Assembly: GCF_900143215.1 (NCBI RefSeq)
Contig: NZ_FRDM01000029.1
Coordinates: forward strand, 1,207-49,104
Direction: 5' to 3'
DNA from: Geodermatophilus obscurus
GTDB lineage: Bacteria; Actinomycetota; Actinomycetes; Mycobacteriales; Geodermatophilaceae
Length of the DNA stretch: 47,898 nt
The position numbers were made by a program, and so were the translations under genes. Under the pieces are notes generated by a model. It was given only the letters and a program-made list of their open reading frames with translations. It was not told the origin of the DNA and did not search any database. Within the stretch, counting starts at the first letter, position 1; each line of letters begins with the position of its first letter. Positions 25,762-38,083 of the stretch are shown here, piece after piece.

Positions 25762-27660
25762 GTGCGCACACGTCGGGGGACGGTCCTGGGGTCCACGTTG
25801 ACGCTGCTCGCCGTGCCGGTGCTGGCCGCCTGCTCGGGGAACGCCGAGGACGACGTCCGGTCCGCAGCGGAGGCCTTCCTCGCCGACTGGGCGGCCGGGG
25901 ACACCGCAGCCGCCGCCGGGGCGACCACCGACCCCGCCGCGGCGACCACGCTGCTGGAGCAGACCGCCACCGACCTGCCCGAGGCCACGCTGAGCCCCGA
26001 ACTCGGCGAGGTGTCCGTCGAGGACGGCACGGCCAGCGTCGGCTGGACCGCCACCTGGGACCTGGCGGCCGCGCCCGACTGGAGCTACCCGGCCACCCTG
26101 CGGCTGCAGGAGGCCGACGAGGGCTGGGACGTCGTCGCCGAGCCCGCCCTCGTCCACCCGGAGCTGGGAGAGGGCCAGCGGCTGCTGCTCGAGCGGCGAC
26201 TGCCCGAGCGCGCCGCCATCACCGACGCGGCCGGCCAGCCACTGTTCGCCCCCACCGAGATCGTCAACGTCGGCGTCGACCCGGCCCAGGTCACCGACCT
26301 GCCCGCGCTGGCCGCCGGGCTGTCGGCGGCCACCGGGATCGCCGCCGAGGAGATCGTCGCCGACGTCCGAGCCGCGCCGGCCGGCCAGTTCGTCCCGGTC
26401 ATCGCGCTGCGCCGTCCGGACTTCGAGGCCATCCGCGCGCAGGTGTTCGACCTGCCCGGCGCGGTCTTCCCCACCGACACCCGGCTGCTCGCGCCCAGCC
26501 CCCGCTTCGCCTCCGCCCTGCTCGGCCGGGTCGGCCCGGCGACCGCCGAGGTGCTCGAGGAGACCGCCGAGGACGGCGCGCCGGTCTACGCCGCCGGCGA
26601 CGACCTGGGCCTCTCCGGGCTGCAGCGCGCCCTCCAGGAACAGCTCACCGGCACCCCCGGCTTCACCGTCACCGTGGTCAGCGCCGACGAGACCACCGGC
26701 GACACCGGCCGGGAGATCGACGCGGTCCAGCCGGTGCCCGGCGAGCCGGTGCAGACGCCGCTGGTGCGCGCCGTGCAGACCGCCGCCGACGCCGCCGTCG
26801 CCACCCAGCAGCTGCCGACCCACCTGGTCGTCGTCCGGCCCGGCACGGGGGAGATCGTGGCGGTGTCCTCCAACGAGGCGGCCGCGGCGGGCAACGCGCT
26901 GACCGGCCGGTACCCGCCGGGATCGAGCATGAAGACGATCAGCGCCACCGCGCTGCTGGCCACCGGCACGCTCACCCCGCAGACGCCGGTCGCCTGCCCG
27001 GGCACCTTCGTCGTCGACGGCCGCGAGTTCGAGAACGCCGACCAGTTCGACCTGGGCACCGTGCCGTTCACCGAGGCCTTCGCGCAGTCCTGCAACACGA
27101 CCTTCATGCAGCAGGGGCTGCAGCTGCCCGACGACGCCCTCGCCGCGGCCGCCGCGTCCTACGGCGTGGGCACCGACTGGCAGCTCCCGGTCGACGTCTT
27201 CAGCGGCGAGGTGCCCGCCGACAGCACCGGGACGACGAAGGCGGCCAACGCGATCGGCCAGGGCCAGGTGCTCATGAGCCCCGCGCAGCTGGCCCTCGTC
27301 GCGGCGGGGGTGGCCGGCGGCACTGCGGCGGTGCCGGTCGAGGTCGTCGGCGCCGAGCCGGCCGGCCCGACGCCGGCCGGTCCGGACGCCGCGGTGCTGG
27401 AGGCGCTGCGGCCGATGATGCGCCAGGTCGTGCTCTCCGGGACGGCGCGCGCGCTGACCGACCGCGGCGAGGTGTACGGCAAGACCGGCACCGCCGAGTA
27501 CGGCAGCAACACCCCGCCGGACGCCCACGGCTGGTTCATGGGCTACCAGCTGGCCGGGCCGCAGGGTGATCTGGCGTTCGCGGTCCTGGTGGAGACCGGT
27601 CAGTCCAGCAGCGTGGCCGTCGACGTCACCGACGCCTTCCTCGGCGGGCTGGGCGGCTGA
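25762..27660 (+). CDS. Class B penicillin-binding lipoprotein
   Basis: 632 residues. Lipoprotein signal with lipobox LAAC (Cys near residue 24). Residues 28-125 are an NTF2-like (MecA N-terminal type) domain (AAEAFLADWAAGDTAAAA); 140-300 the PBP dimerisation domain; 340-630 the transpeptidase. Active-site motifs: SSMK with Ser388 and Lys391, SCN at 443-445, KTG at 574-576. It crosslinks peptidoglycan stems outside the membrane. GTG start. Matches Rv2864c in order after dxr-rip1-ispG-GNAT as I recall it. MecA-type PBPs can have low beta-lactam affinity, which cannot be judged here. Confidence 0.92.
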   Translation: MRTRRGTVLGSTLTLLAVPVLAACSGNAEDDVRSAAEAFLADWAAGDTAAAAGATTDPAAATTLLEQTATDLPEATLSPELGEVSVEDGTASVGWTATWDLAAAPDWSYPATLRLQEADEGWDVVAEPALVHPELGEGQRLLLERRLPERAAITDAAGQPLFAPTEIVNVGVDPAQVTDLPALAAGLSAATGIAAEEIVADVRAAPAGQFVPVIALRRPDFEAIRAQVFDLPGAVFPTDTRLLAPSPRFASALLGRVGPATAEVLEETAEDGAPVYAAGDDLGLSGLQRALQEQLTGTPGFTVTVVSADETTGDTGREIDAVQPVPGEPVQTPLVRAVQTAADAAVATQQLPTHLVVVRPGTGEIVAVSSNEAAAAGNALTGRYPPGSSMKTISATALLATGTLTPQTPVACPGTFVVDGREFENADQFDLGTVPFTEAFAQSCNTTFMQQGLQLPDDALAAAAASYGVGTDWQLPVDVFSGEVPADSTGTTKAANAIGQGQVLMSPAQLALVAAGVAGGTAAVPVEVVGAEPAGPTPAGPDAAVLEALRPMMRQVVLSGTARALTDRGEVYGKTGTAEYGSNTPPDAHGWFMGYQLAGPQGDLAFAVLVETGQSSSVAVDVTDAFLGGLGG

Positions 27661-27839
27661 GGGGCTGCCGGGTCAGGGCCTCGGTGCCGGATTCGGTCCG
27701 GGTCCCCGGCCTCGGCGGGTCGTCGCCCACCTCCGGCGTGCCTCGCGACGACCATGGAGCTGTGGTGGTGACCCGCGGGGCTCCACCGCGTGTCGCCACC
27801 CGGACACCGTGATCGTCGACGAACGGGGGCGAGCGGGCC

Positions 27840-28298
27840 CTACCGGGGCAGGCCGGGGAACGCGTCGGTGACCGGGATCCGGCCGGCAGAGGTGCGCCAG
27901 CCGACGGCGCGCACCTCCGCGGCACCCAGCTCCTCGACCGCGAGCTCGCGCACGGCGGACTCCACGGCCTGGTCGAGCAGCCGCACCCACGCGGCGGACA
28001 CCCCCTCCTCGAGGACGACGGCCAGCGTCGCGGCGTCCACCACCGACAGGACCGGGAAGGGGAGGCTGTAGCCCGCCCGGCGGGGCACCGGGTCGGCGCC
28101 GCGGGACTCCAGCAGCGCCACCAGCCGGTCGCGGGCGTCCCGGTGGGCGACCTCCGCGGCCGCCGCGGGCCCGCGGGCGTCCTCCGGCAGCGCCGCACCC
28201 ACGGTGCCGTACCCCCACACGGCGGCGTGCTCGGCGGCGACCACCTCGTTCAGCGCCGCGGTCTCGGTGCCCTCGTCGAGGAGGCCGTCGTCAGCCAC
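27840..28298 (-). CDS. DUF4439 ferritin-like protein
   Basis: 152 residues of mostly helix. ALNEVVAAEHAAVWGYGTVGAAL near 14-36 has the Glu/His pattern of a ferritin-like bundle; HRDARDRLVALLESRGADPVP, GYSLPFPV and AVRELAVEELGAAEVRAVGW follow. This matches DUF4439, which lies next to rimP in many actinobacteria. Function unknown; only part of the metal-ligand set of true ferritins is evident. GTG 28298 has AGAGGGGCAGGGG upstream. Follows the lipoprotein gene by 15 nt. Confidence 0.8.
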   Translation of the reverse strand: MADDGLLDEGTETAALNEVVAAEHAAVWGYGTVGAALPEDARGPAAAAEVAHRDARDRLVALLESRGADPVPRRAGYSLPFPVLSVVDAATLAVVLEEGVSAAWVRLLDQAVESAVRELAVEELGAAEVRAVGWRTSAGRIPVTDAFPGLPR

Positions 28299-28313
28299 GC
28301 CCCTGCCCCTCTC

Positions 28314-28835
28314 TCACGCCAGTGCCGCCTCGTGCCCGCGCAGCCCCGCGGCGATCGACCCGAGCAGCGCCGCACGGGCGCCGGTCTGCCCGGCGCAGGC
28401 CCGCGCGTGGGCGCTCGCCGCGCCGGCCACCTGCTCGCGCAGCCAGGTGCGCACGTCCGCGCCGGCCGGGGGAACCGCGGGAGCGGAGGAGGACGCGGCC
28501 GGCGACGCGGTCGAGGACGCGGTCGAGGACGCGGTCGAGGACGCGGTCGAGGACGGCGCGGCCGCCCGCAGCCGGTCGAGCTGCTCGGTGGCCTGGGCGG
28601 CCAGGTCGCTCAGCGCGAGGGCGGGGTCGGCCGTCGTCGCCGCGGCGTAGGCGGCGACGACGGCCTCCTGGACGGCGACCTGCCCGGCCAGCCGGTCGGC
28701 CTCCTCGGTGCTCACCGCCGGAGCGTCCGCGGAGCCCGCCGTGCAGCCGGCGACGAGGAGGGCGAGCCCCGCCGAGCCCGCCAGGAAGGCGCGGCGGGTG
28801 GAGCCCGCGGGGACGGGGACGAGAACGGGGGGCAT
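28314..28835 (-). CDS. Predicted lipoprotein, alpha-helical
   Basis: 173 residues. [20 protein letters not shown] is a Tat-like (RR, F) lipoprotein signal with lipobox VAGC near residue 31. The mature part is helical ([23 protein letters not shown]), broken by a low-complexity SSTA repeat near 95-112. I start at ATG 28835, 9 nt after GAGAGG; ATG 28844 sits directly on that site and is less likely. No family recognised with certainty; with the DUF4439 gene it forms a pair divergent from rimP. Confidence 0.7.
   Translation of the reverse strand: MPPVLVPVPAGSTRRAFLAGSAGLALLVAGCTAGSADAPAVSTEEADRLAGQVAVQEAVVAAYAAATTADPALALSDLAAQATEQLDRLRAAAPSSTASSTASSTASSTASPAASSSAPAVPPAGADVRTWLREQVAGAASAHARACAGQTGARAALLGSIAAGLRGHEAALA
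28504..28551 (-). repeat. 12-nt tandem repeat in the lipoprotein gene
   Basis: Four exact copies of GACGCGGTCGAG on the plus strand (28504, 28516, 28528, 28540). On the coding strand it encodes SSTA units, a flexible linker. Prone to slippage. Confidence 0.85.
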
Positions 28836-29055
28836 CGCCGCCATCCTCTCAGCCCCGCACCTGCCCGGCCGGGAGCACACCGCGGGCGGGTTCCTCCCGG
28901 CCGCCCGGTCTCGCGCCGGGCAGGAGGGCGGTAACCTGACCCTCCGCCCGGTACCAGGCCGGCGGTGTGTCCGGCGCTCCCCCGCCTGGCCGGGACGAGG
29001 GGCGCCGGCCCCACCGTGCGCGCGCCGCCGACCGAGCCAGGGAAGGGAGGGAGCC

Positions 29056-29643
29056 GTGTCCGCCGCCCCCCGCACCGACCCCGTCGCCACCCGCATGGCC
29101 GGACTCGTCGCGCCGGTCGTCGAGGCCGCCGGGTACGACCTGGAGGAACTGGTCGTCACCCCGGCCGGCCGGCGCAGCATCGTCCGGGTCGTGGTCGACC
29201 GGGACGCCGGGGTGACCCTCGACGACGTCGCCGAGGTCAGCCGCGCGGTGTCCACGGCCCTCGACGAACACGACGGCGAGTTCGGCAGCGCTCCCTACGT
29301 GCTGGAGGTCACCAGCCCCGGGGTCGACCGGCCGCTGACCGAGCCGCGGCACTGGCGGCGCAACACCGGGCGGCTGGTCACCGTTTCCGTGGGCCCCGAG
29401 AGCTCTCCCGAGCAGGTGATCGCCCGGGTGCTCGAGGTCGACGGCCACGGGGTGATCCTCGCGGTGGAAGCCGGGGGCAAGCCCGGGGCGAGGAAGCGGC
29501 CGCCCACCCGACGGCAGGTGCCGTGGCCGGAGCTGGGCGCCGGGCGGGTGCAGGTCGAGTTCGGCCGGCCGGGGGCCGGCGGGGACAGCGAGCCGCACGA
29601 CGAGCCGGATCCCGCGGACGACGACGACGGAGGAGGACAGTGA
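29056..29643 (+). CDS. rimP: Ribosome maturation factor RimP
   Basis: 195 residues. Helps assemble the 30S subunit. N-terminal domain: [44 protein letters not shown]; signature [23 protein letters not shown] near 90-113; C-terminal SH3-like domain; acidic tail ending in Asp/Gly-rich residues. GTG 29056 has GGGAGG upstream. Its stop overlaps the nusA start by 4 nt (GTGA). Confidence 0.95.
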   Translation: MSAAPRTDPVATRMAGLVAPVVEAAGYDLEELVVTPAGRRSIVRVVVDRDAGVTLDDVAEVSRAVSTALDEHDGEFGSAPYVLEVTSPGVDRPLTEPRHWRRNTGRLVTVSVGPESSPEQVIARVLEVDGHGVILAVEAGGKPGARKRPPTRRQVPWPELGAGRVQVEFGRPGAGGDSEPHDEPDPADDDDGGGQ

Positions 29644-30785
29644 ACATCGACGTGACCGCCCTCAAGGCGGTCGAGCGGGAGAAGGGCATCCCGGCCGACA
29701 CGGTCATCGAGGCCATCGAGACGGCCCTGGTGACCGCGTACCGGCACGCCGACGGCGCGAGCAAGCACGTGCGGGTGCACGTCGACCGCAAGACCGGCGA
29801 GGTCGCGGTGCTCGCCCAGGAGCTCGGGCCGGACGGCGAGGTCGTCCGCGAGTGGGACGACACCCCCTCGGACTTCGGCCGGATCGCGGCCAGCACCGCC
29901 AAGCAGGTCATCGTCCAGCGGCTGCGCGACGCCGAGCACGAGCAGACCTTCGGCGAGTACGCGGGCAAGGAGGGCGACATCGTCAGCGGCATCGTGCAGG
30001 CCGACCAGCGGCGCAACGCCAGCGGCACGGTGCTCGTCGACATCGGCAAGGTCGAGGCCGTGCTGCCCGCCGCCGAGCAGGTGCCGGGGGAGAGCTATCC
30101 GCACGGCAGCCGGCTCAAGGCCTACGTGGTGTCGGTCGCGCGCACCTACCGCGGCCCGCAGGTCACCGTCTCCCGCACCCACCCCAACCTGGTCCGCAAG
30201 CTCTTCGCGCTCGAGGTCCCCGAGATCGCCGACGGCAGCGTGGAGATCGTCGCGGTCGCGCGCGAGGCCGGGCACCGCTCGAAGATCGCCGTCCGCACCG
30301 CGGTGGCCGGGCTCAACGCCAAGGGCGCGTGCATCGGCCCGATGGGGCAGCGGGTGCGCAACGTCATGAGCGAGCTGCACGGCGAGAAGATCGACATCGT
30401 CGACTGGTCCGACGACCCCGCGACGTTCGTGGCCTCGGCGCTGAGCCCCGCGCGGGTGAACAGCGCGCAGCTGGTCGACCCCAAGGCCAAGGCGGTGCGG
30501 GTGGTGGTCCCCGACTTCCAGCTGTCGCTGGCCATCGGCAAGGAGGGGCAGAACGCCCGGCTCGCCGCGCGGCTGACCGGCTGCCGCATCGACATCCGCA
30601 GCGACGCCCAGCCCGACGACGCCGCGCCCTCGCCCGGAGTGGGGCGCGCCCCGTTGCGCTCGGGTGCGGCGGCCGCGCACGGCGGAGCACCTGGCGGCCG
30701 CCCGGGGAGGCCAGGTGGCGGCGCACGCCCCGGTCGGGTGCCCGGTGGCCGCAGCCCGGAACACCCGGGGCCCTCAGCGCGCTAG
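29640..30785 (+). CDS. nusA: Transcription termination/antitermination factor NusA
   Basis: 381 residues. Binds RNA polymerase and nascent RNA; here also relevant to rrn antitermination. N-terminal domain ([24 protein letters not shown]), S1 domain near 110-185 ([16 protein letters not shown]), KH1 ([28 protein letters not shown]) and KH2 ([23 protein letters not shown]). The C-terminal tail after 325 is Gly/Pro/Arg-rich and unrelated to the acidic repeats of E. coli NusA. Coupled to rimP by a 4-nt overlap. Confidence 0.96.
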   Translation: MNIDVTALKAVEREKGIPADTVIEAIETALVTAYRHADGASKHVRVHVDRKTGEVAVLAQELGPDGEVVREWDDTPSDFGRIAASTAKQVIVQRLRDAEHEQTFGEYAGKEGDIVSGIVQADQRRNASGTVLVDIGKVEAVLPAAEQVPGESYPHGSRLKAYVVSVARTYRGPQVTVSRTHPNLVRKLFALEVPEIADGSVEIVAVAREAGHRSKIAVRTAVAGLNAKGACIGPMGQRVRNVMSELHGEKIDIVDWSDDPATFVASALSPARVNSAQLVDPKAKAVRVVVPDFQLSLAIGKEGQNARLAARLTGCRIDIRSDAQPDDAAPSPGVGRAPLRSGAAAAHGGAPGGRPGRPGGGARPGRVPGGRSPEHPGPSAR

Positions 30786-30793
30786 AGTGCAGG

Positions 30794-31228
30794 GTGGCCG
30801 AAACGTCGATCCCGGTGCGCACCTGTGTGGGCTGCCGGAAGCGCGCTCCGGTCACCGACCTGCTGCGCGTCGTCGCCCGCGACGGGACCCTCGTCCCCGA
30901 CCCGCGACGGAGGCTCCCCGGCCGGGGCGCCTCGCTGCACCCCACACCGGAGTGCCTGCGCACAGCGGAGCGACGCCGGGCCTTCCTCCGGGCGCTGCGC
31001 CTCCCCGGAGGCGGCAGCACCCCGGTGGAGGCCGGTCCGCTCCGGGACCACGTCCTCGGCGCGCCGTCTCCGGCGCCGGCGGGGAACGGGGCCCGGACGG
31101 GCGACAGCACACGAACGAGCACCGCACGAACGACAACCGCACCAACACAGACGGACCCGCGCCCGGTGGGTCCGCACGTCGAGAGCAGGACGTCGTCGGA
31201 TGAGCAAGCCGTGAAGTCCCCCAGATGA
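30794..31228 (+). CDS. ylxR: YlxR (DUF448) RNA-binding protein
   Basis: 144 residues. [25 protein letters not shown] near 8-32 is the DUF448 signature, followed by [28 protein letters not shown]. The C-terminal 60 residues are low-complexity Thr/Arg-rich. Standard place between nusA and infB. GTG 30794 lies 8 nt after the nusA stop; an internal GTG at 30815 (RTCVGC) is possible. Confidence 0.9.
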   Translation: MAETSIPVRTCVGCRKRAPVTDLLRVVARDGTLVPDPRRRLPGRGASLHPTPECLRTAERRRAFLRALRLPGGGSTPVEAGPLRDHVLGAPSPAPAGNGARTGDSTRTSTARTTTAPTQTDPRPVGPHVESRTSSDEQAVKSPR

Positions 31229-31295
31229 CCAGCCACATGCAGTACTGACGACGAGGTCGCGCGGGCAAGCCGCCGGCCTCACAAAGAGGAGATCC

Positions 31296-34322
<3,027 letters not shown>

Positions 34323-34330
34323 TCCGCGAC

Positions 34331-34361
34331 GGCCGCGGCCGGGTACCCCCCGGCCGCGGCC
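34331..34361 (+). terminator. Terminator hairpin after infB
   Basis: GGCCGCGGCCGGG (34331-34343) pairs with CCCGGCCGCGGCC (34349-34361): a perfect 13-bp stem with a 5-nt loop, 8 nt after the infB stop. No T tract. Confidence 0.75.
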
Positions 34362-34382
34362 GCGTGGCCTGCGCAGAGACAG

Positions 34383-34459
34383 GACCCCGTCCTCCCCGGG
34401 GAGGGCACCCTCGGCCCCCGCCGCTCGCGAGCTCGCGGCGGGACCCTGCACGGGGGCCG
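34383..34459 (+). repeat. Dispersed palindromic intergenic element, copy C (with insertion)
   Basis: Begins GGACCCCGT, as copy A. It contains an extra 14-nt palindrome CCTCCCCGGGGAGG at 34391-34404. The stem CGGCCCCCG (34412-34420) / CGGGGGCCG (34451-34459) is perfect, and the 12-nt core palindrome CGCGAGCTCGCG lies at 34426-34437. It lies between infB and the DUF503 gene. Confidence 0.72.
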
Positions 34460-34493
34460 TCAGAGCTCGGGGCGGGGCCCGGGACGGAGTCGG

Positions 34494-34790
34494 GTGTTCA
34501 CCGGGTCGCTGACCGCTGACCTGCTGCTGGGCGACGTCCACTCGCTCAAGGGCAAGCGCGCCGTCGTGCGGCCGATCGTGGCCGAGCTGCGGCGCCGGTA
34601 CGCCGTGGCCGCCGCCGAGGTCGGCGACCAGGACCTGCACCGCCGCGTGCAGGTCGGGGTGGCCACCGTCGCCGGGGACGCCGGTCAGGTGAGCGACGTC
34701 CTCGACGCCTGCGAGCGGTTGCTGGCCGAGCGGCCGGAGGTGACGCTGCTCTCGACGCACCGGCAGCTGTTCAGCGACACCGATCAGTAG
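34494..34790 (+). CDS. DUF503 (YlxP-like) protein
   Basis: 98 residues, the whole family length. LTADLLLGDVHSLKGKRAVVRPIVAELRRRYAVAAAEVG is the DUF503 pattern, followed by VGVATVAGDAGQVSDVLDACERLLAERPEVTLLS. A ferredoxin-like small protein of unknown function that lies between infB and rbfA across Gram-positive bacteria. GTG start at 34494. Confidence 0.9.
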   Translation: MFTGSLTADLLLGDVHSLKGKRAVVRPIVAELRRRYAVAAAEVGDQDLHRRVQVGVATVAGDAGQVSDVLDACERLLAERPEVTLLSTHRQLFSDTDQ

Positions 34791-34792
34791 CT

Positions 34793-34846
34793 GGACCCCC
34801 TCGCCCCACGACTCGCGAGCTCGCCGTGGGCCCCTGCGAGGAGGCC
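34793..34846 (+). repeat. Dispersed palindromic intergenic element, copy D
   Basis: Starts 2 nt after the DUF503 stop. Outer arms GGACCCCCTCGC (34793-34804) and GCGAGGAGGCC (34836-34846) pair with one bulge and one mismatch. The core CTCGCGAGCTCGC is kept. Confidence 0.7.
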
Positions 34847-34915
34847 GACCGCCGCGGCCCATGTCCCATCAACCCGGCGTCCACCTCGTGACGCCCCGAC
34901 CCACGGAGGTCCGCC

Positions 34916-35431
34916 GTGGCCGACCCGGCCCGCGCCCGCAAGCTGGCGGTGCGCATCCGCCAGATCGTCTCCGCCGCGATCGAGATGCAGATCAAGGACC
35001 CGCGCCTGGGCATGGTGACCGTCACCGACGCGCGGGTGACCAGCGACCTGCGCGAGGCGACCGTCTTCTACACCGTCTACGGCGACGCCACCGAGGTCGA
35101 GGACTCCGCCAAGGCGCTCGCGTCGGCCACCGGCGTGCTGCGGTCGACGGTGGGGAGGCAGACGGGCATCAAGTTCGTGCCCACGCTCACCTTCGTCGCC
35201 GACCACGTGCCCGACACCGCCCGCGAGCTCGACGAGGCGCTCGAGCGGGTCCGGCACGCCGACGCCGAGCTGGCCCGCATCCGCGCGGGGGCCACCTACG
35301 CCGGCGATGCCGACCCCTACCGCCGTCCCCCCGAGGACGACGACGAGGACGACTCCGCCGAGGACCGGTCCTCCGGCGGGACTGCCGATGACACTGTCGC
35401 CGAGCCCACCCGGAGCAGGAGCGCCTCATGA
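34916..35431 (+). CDS. rbfA: Ribosome-binding factor A
   Basis: 171 residues. KH-like 30S maturation factor. RKLAVRIRQIVSAAIEMQIKDPRLGMVTVTDARVTSDLREATVFY split over the first 65 residues is the family signature, with FVPTLTFVADHVPDTARELDEALERVR after it. The last 45 residues are an acidic, Ser/Thr-rich tail longer than in E. coli. GTG 34916 has a weak GGAGG about 9 nt upstream. It overlaps the next gene by 4 nt. Confidence 0.95.
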   Translation: MADPARARKLAVRIRQIVSAAIEMQIKDPRLGMVTVTDARVTSDLREATVFYTVYGDATEVEDSAKALASATGVLRSTVGRQTGIKFVPTLTFVADHVPDTARELDEALERVRHADAELARIRAGATYAGDADPYRRPPEDDDEDDSAEDRSSGGTADDTVAEPTRSRSAS

Positions 35432-35670
35432 GCGAGAACGACCCCGACCCGAACCTGCCGGACGAGGGACAGGGCCGCTCCGAGCTGGGTGGCCGTCCCG
35501 AGCCGGACGCGGGCGACCCGACGCGCGGCGGCAAGCGCGGCGAGATCGGCGAGGCGCCGAGCATCGCCTCCGACGAGCCCGACGACGGCCGGGGCTACCC
35601 GGTCGGTGGCGGGCTGGTGACCGAGGAGGCGAACGCGGCCCCGGTCGCCGACCCCGGCCCGGAGTCGTGA
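35428..35670 (+). CDS. Small acidic hypothetical protein
   Basis: 80 residues, ATG at 35428 overlapping the rbfA stop (ATGA). The product is polar and probably disordered (ENDPDPNLPDEGQGR, GGKRGEIGEAPSIASDEPDDGRGYPVGGG), with no hydrophobic core and no known domain. Its stop overlaps the nrnA start by 4 nt. The two coupled overlaps are the main reason to believe it is a gene; it could be a linker that keeps ribosomes moving between rbfA and nrnA. Confidence 0.65.
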   Translation: MSENDPDPNLPDEGQGRSELGGRPEPDAGDPTRGGKRGEIGEAPSIASDEPDDGRGYPVGGGLVTEEANAAPVADPGPES

Positions 35671-36695
35671 CCGTCTCCCTCCCGCGAGGCGCCGACCCCC
35701 TCCCGCCGGACGCCCGCCCGACCGACCGGGCCGCCGCCGTCCTCGCCGAGGCGGCGGCGACCCGGGCCACCGTCGTCCTCTCCGGGCACGTGCAGCCCGA
35801 CGCCGACGCGCTGGGCAGCACGCTCGCTCTCGCCGAGGGGCTGCGGCGCCGCGGTGCCCGCGTGCTGACCACCTTCCCGGACCCGTTCACCCTGCCGCCG
35901 TCGCTGGCCTGGCTGCCCGGCGCCGAGGGACTGGTGCCCTCGTCGGCGGTGCCGGCGTCCCCGGACGTGTTCGTGAGCCTCGACGCCGCATCGCCCGGCC
36001 GGCTGGGCGAGCTGGCCGGGCTCCTGACGGGCGCGGGCACGTCCGTGGTCGTCGACCACCACGCGAGCAACCCCGGCTTCGGCGACGTCCGCGTCGTCGA
36101 CCCCTCAGCGCCGGCGACCGTCGTCCTCGTCGCCGACCTGCTCGACGGCCTCGGCGTCCCCCTCGACGAGCGGCTGGCCACCTGCCTCTACGCCGGGCTG
36201 ACGGCCGACACCGGGTCCTTCCGGTTCGGCAGCACCCGCCCGGACACCCACGACCTCGCGGCCCGGCTGCTGGCCACCGGCATCGACCACGCCACGATCA
36301 GCCAGCGGCTGTTCGACACCGCGCCGTTCGCCTGGCTCGGGCTGCTCTCGGTCGTCGCCGGCCGCGCCGTGCTGGAGACCGAGGTCGGCGCCGGCCTGGT
36401 GTGGACCTGGTCGAGCACCGCGGAGGCCGCCGAGCACGGTCTGCCCGGTGAGCAGCTCGAGGCGCTGGTCGACGTCGTCCGCTCCACCCAGGAGGCCGAC
36501 GTGGCCTGTGTGCTCAAGGGCCAGGACGACGGCACGTGGTCGGTGTCGCTGCGCTCCCGCGGCGCCACCGACGTCGCGCGCGTCGCCATGGCCCTGGGCG
36601 GCGGCGGCCACCGCGCCGCCGCCGGCTTCACCTCGCACGAGGACCGCGAGACGACGCTGGCCCGCATCCGCCAGGAGCTGGCCGCCGCTCGATGA
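35667..36695 (+). CDS. nrnA: DHH-family bifunctional oligoribonuclease/PAP phosphatase
   Basis: 342 residues. Degrades short RNAs or cyclic-dinucleotide products and dephosphorylates pAp. DHH motifs: VVLSGHVQPDADALGSTLAL near 40, FVSLDAAS near 100, VVVDHHASNPGFG near 125 (DHH), CLYAGLTADTGSFRF near 178; DHHA1 motif GGGGHRAAAGF near 310-321. GTG 35667 overlaps the previous stop; its own stop overlaps the MATE gene start. Same order as M. tuberculosis Rv2837c. Confidence 0.93.
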   Translation: MTVSLPRGADPLPPDARPTDRAAAVLAEAAATRATVVLSGHVQPDADALGSTLALAEGLRRRGARVLTTFPDPFTLPPSLAWLPGAEGLVPSSAVPASPDVFVSLDAASPGRLGELAGLLTGAGTSVVVDHHASNPGFGDVRVVDPSAPATVVLVADLLDGLGVPLDERLATCLYAGLTADTGSFRFGSTRPDTHDLAARLLATGIDHATISQRLFDTAPFAWLGLLSVVAGRAVLETEVGAGLVWTWSSTAEAAEHGLPGEQLEALVDVVRSTQEADVACVLKGQDDGTWSVSLRSRGATDVARVAMALGGGGHRAAAGFTSHEDRETTLARIRQELAAAR

Positions 36696-38083
36696 CCCGG
36701 TCGTCCCCCTTCCGTCGGGATCGCCGATCTCGCACGGATCCGACCCCTCAGCCGAGCGAGATCGCCGATCCCGCCACGCAGGGACGTCGCCCACCCGGAG
36801 TGCTGGCCCTCGCCGCGCCGGCGCTGGTCGTGCTGGCCGCCGAGCCGCTGTACCTGCTGGTCGACACCGCCGTCGTCGGGAACCTGGGCACGGTGGCGCT
36901 GGGCGGGCTCGCCGTCGGCGGCGGGCTGCTGGCCTGGGCCGCCGCGCTGCTGAACTTCCTCGCCTACGGCACCACCGCCCGCGCCGCCCGCCGCGCCGGT
37001 GCCGGGGACCGGGCGGGTGCGGTCGCCGAGGGGGTGCAGGCCACCTGGCTGGCGCTGGCGCTCGGCCTGGCGGTGCTCCTGCTGTTCCAGCTCCTCGCCG
37101 GCCCGCTCACCCGGCTGCTCGCCGGCGGCGACGGACCGGTCGCGGCAGCCGGGGAGGGCTGGCTGCGCGTGGCTTCCCTCGGTGCGCCGCTGCTGCTGGT
37201 CTCCCTGGCCGGCAACGGGTGGCTGCGCGGAGTGCAGGAGCTGCGCCGCCCCATGCGCTACGTGCTCGTCGGCAGCACGGCCAGCCTGGTCCTCTGCCCG
37301 CTGCTGGTGCACCCGGCGGGCCTCGGCCTGGTCGGCTCGGCCGTGGCCAACGTGGCCGGCCAGGCGCTCACCGCCGTGCTGTTCGTCCGCGCCGTCCTGC
37401 GCGAGGACGTCCCCTGGCGGCCCCGCCTCGCCGCGCTGCGGGCGCAGTTGGTCATCGGCCGCGACCTGCTGCTGCGCGCCGCCGTGCTGCAGGTCGCGTT
37501 CCTCGTCGCGACCGGGGTGGTCGCCCGCGCCGGCACCGCCGAGCTCGGCGCGCACCAGATCGCCGTCCAGCTGTTCTTCTTCCTCGCCCTGGTGCTCGAC
37601 GCCTACGCCATCGCGGCGCAGACCCTCGTCGGCCAGGCCCTCGGCGCGGCCCGGCCCGATGCCGCCCGCGACACCGCCCGCCGGGTCACCCTCTGGGGCC
37701 TGGGCACGGGCGTGGTGGTCGCGGGAGTGCTGCTGGCGCTGCGCCCGGTGGTGCTGCCGCTGTTCACCGACGACCCCGCGGTCCTCGCGCAGGCCGTCGT
37801 CGCCTGGTGGTTCCTCGCCGCGGTGCAGCCGCTGGCCGGTGTCGTGTTCGCCCTGGACGGCGTGCTGATGGGCGCCGGCGACGTCGGCTACCTGCGGACG
37901 GTGACCATCGGAGCGGCCCTGGTCGGTTTCGTGCCGCTGTCGCTGCTCGCCGTGCCGCTGGGGTGGGGGCTGGCCGGCGTGTGGACCGGCCTGACCCTGT
38001 TCGTCGCGCTCCGGCTGGTCGGCGTGCTCGTCCGGGTGGCGGGGGATCGCTGGCTGCAGGCGCCTGGCACGGTGACGGCGTGA
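36692..38083 (+). CDS. MATE-family efflux transporter (DinF-like)
   Basis: 463 residues. After a 35-residue polar N terminus come about twelve membrane helices in two halves: APALVVLAAEPLYLLVDTAVVGNLG opens the first, and LRAAVLQVAFLVATGVVARAGTAELGAHQIAVQLFF the second. Typical of MATE Na+- or H+-driven drug exporters. ATG 36692 overlaps the nrnA stop; the stop overlaps truB by 4 nt. The substrate is unknown; Rv2836c (dinF) sits in the same place. Confidence 0.93.
   Translation: MTRSSPFRRDRRSRTDPTPQPSEIADPATQGRRPPGVLALAAPALVVLAAEPLYLLVDTAVVGNLGTVALGGLAVGGGLLAWAAALLNFLAYGTTARAARRAGAGDRAGAVAEGVQATWLALALGLAVLLLFQLLAGPLTRLLAGGDGPVAAAGEGWLRVASLGAPLLLVSLAGNGWLRGVQELRRPMRYVLVGSTASLVLCPLLVHPAGLGLVGSAVANVAGQALTAVLFVRAVLREDVPWRPRLAALRAQLVIGRDLLLRAAVLQVAFLVATGVVARAGTAELGAHQIAVQLFFFLALVLDAYAIAAQTLVGQALGAARPDAARDTARRVTLWGLGTGVVVAGVLLALRPVVLPLFTDDPAVLAQAVVAWWFLAAVQPLAGVVFALDGVLMGAGDVGYLRTVTIGAALVGFVPLSLLAVPLGWGLAGVWTGLTLFVALRLVGVLVRVAGDRWLQAPGTVTA

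Noticed and set aside
27661..27839. Possible small gene between the penicillin-binding protein and DUF4439 genes
   Set aside because: No frame has a credible start with a ribosome site or a protein-like composition; it is a convergent spacer.
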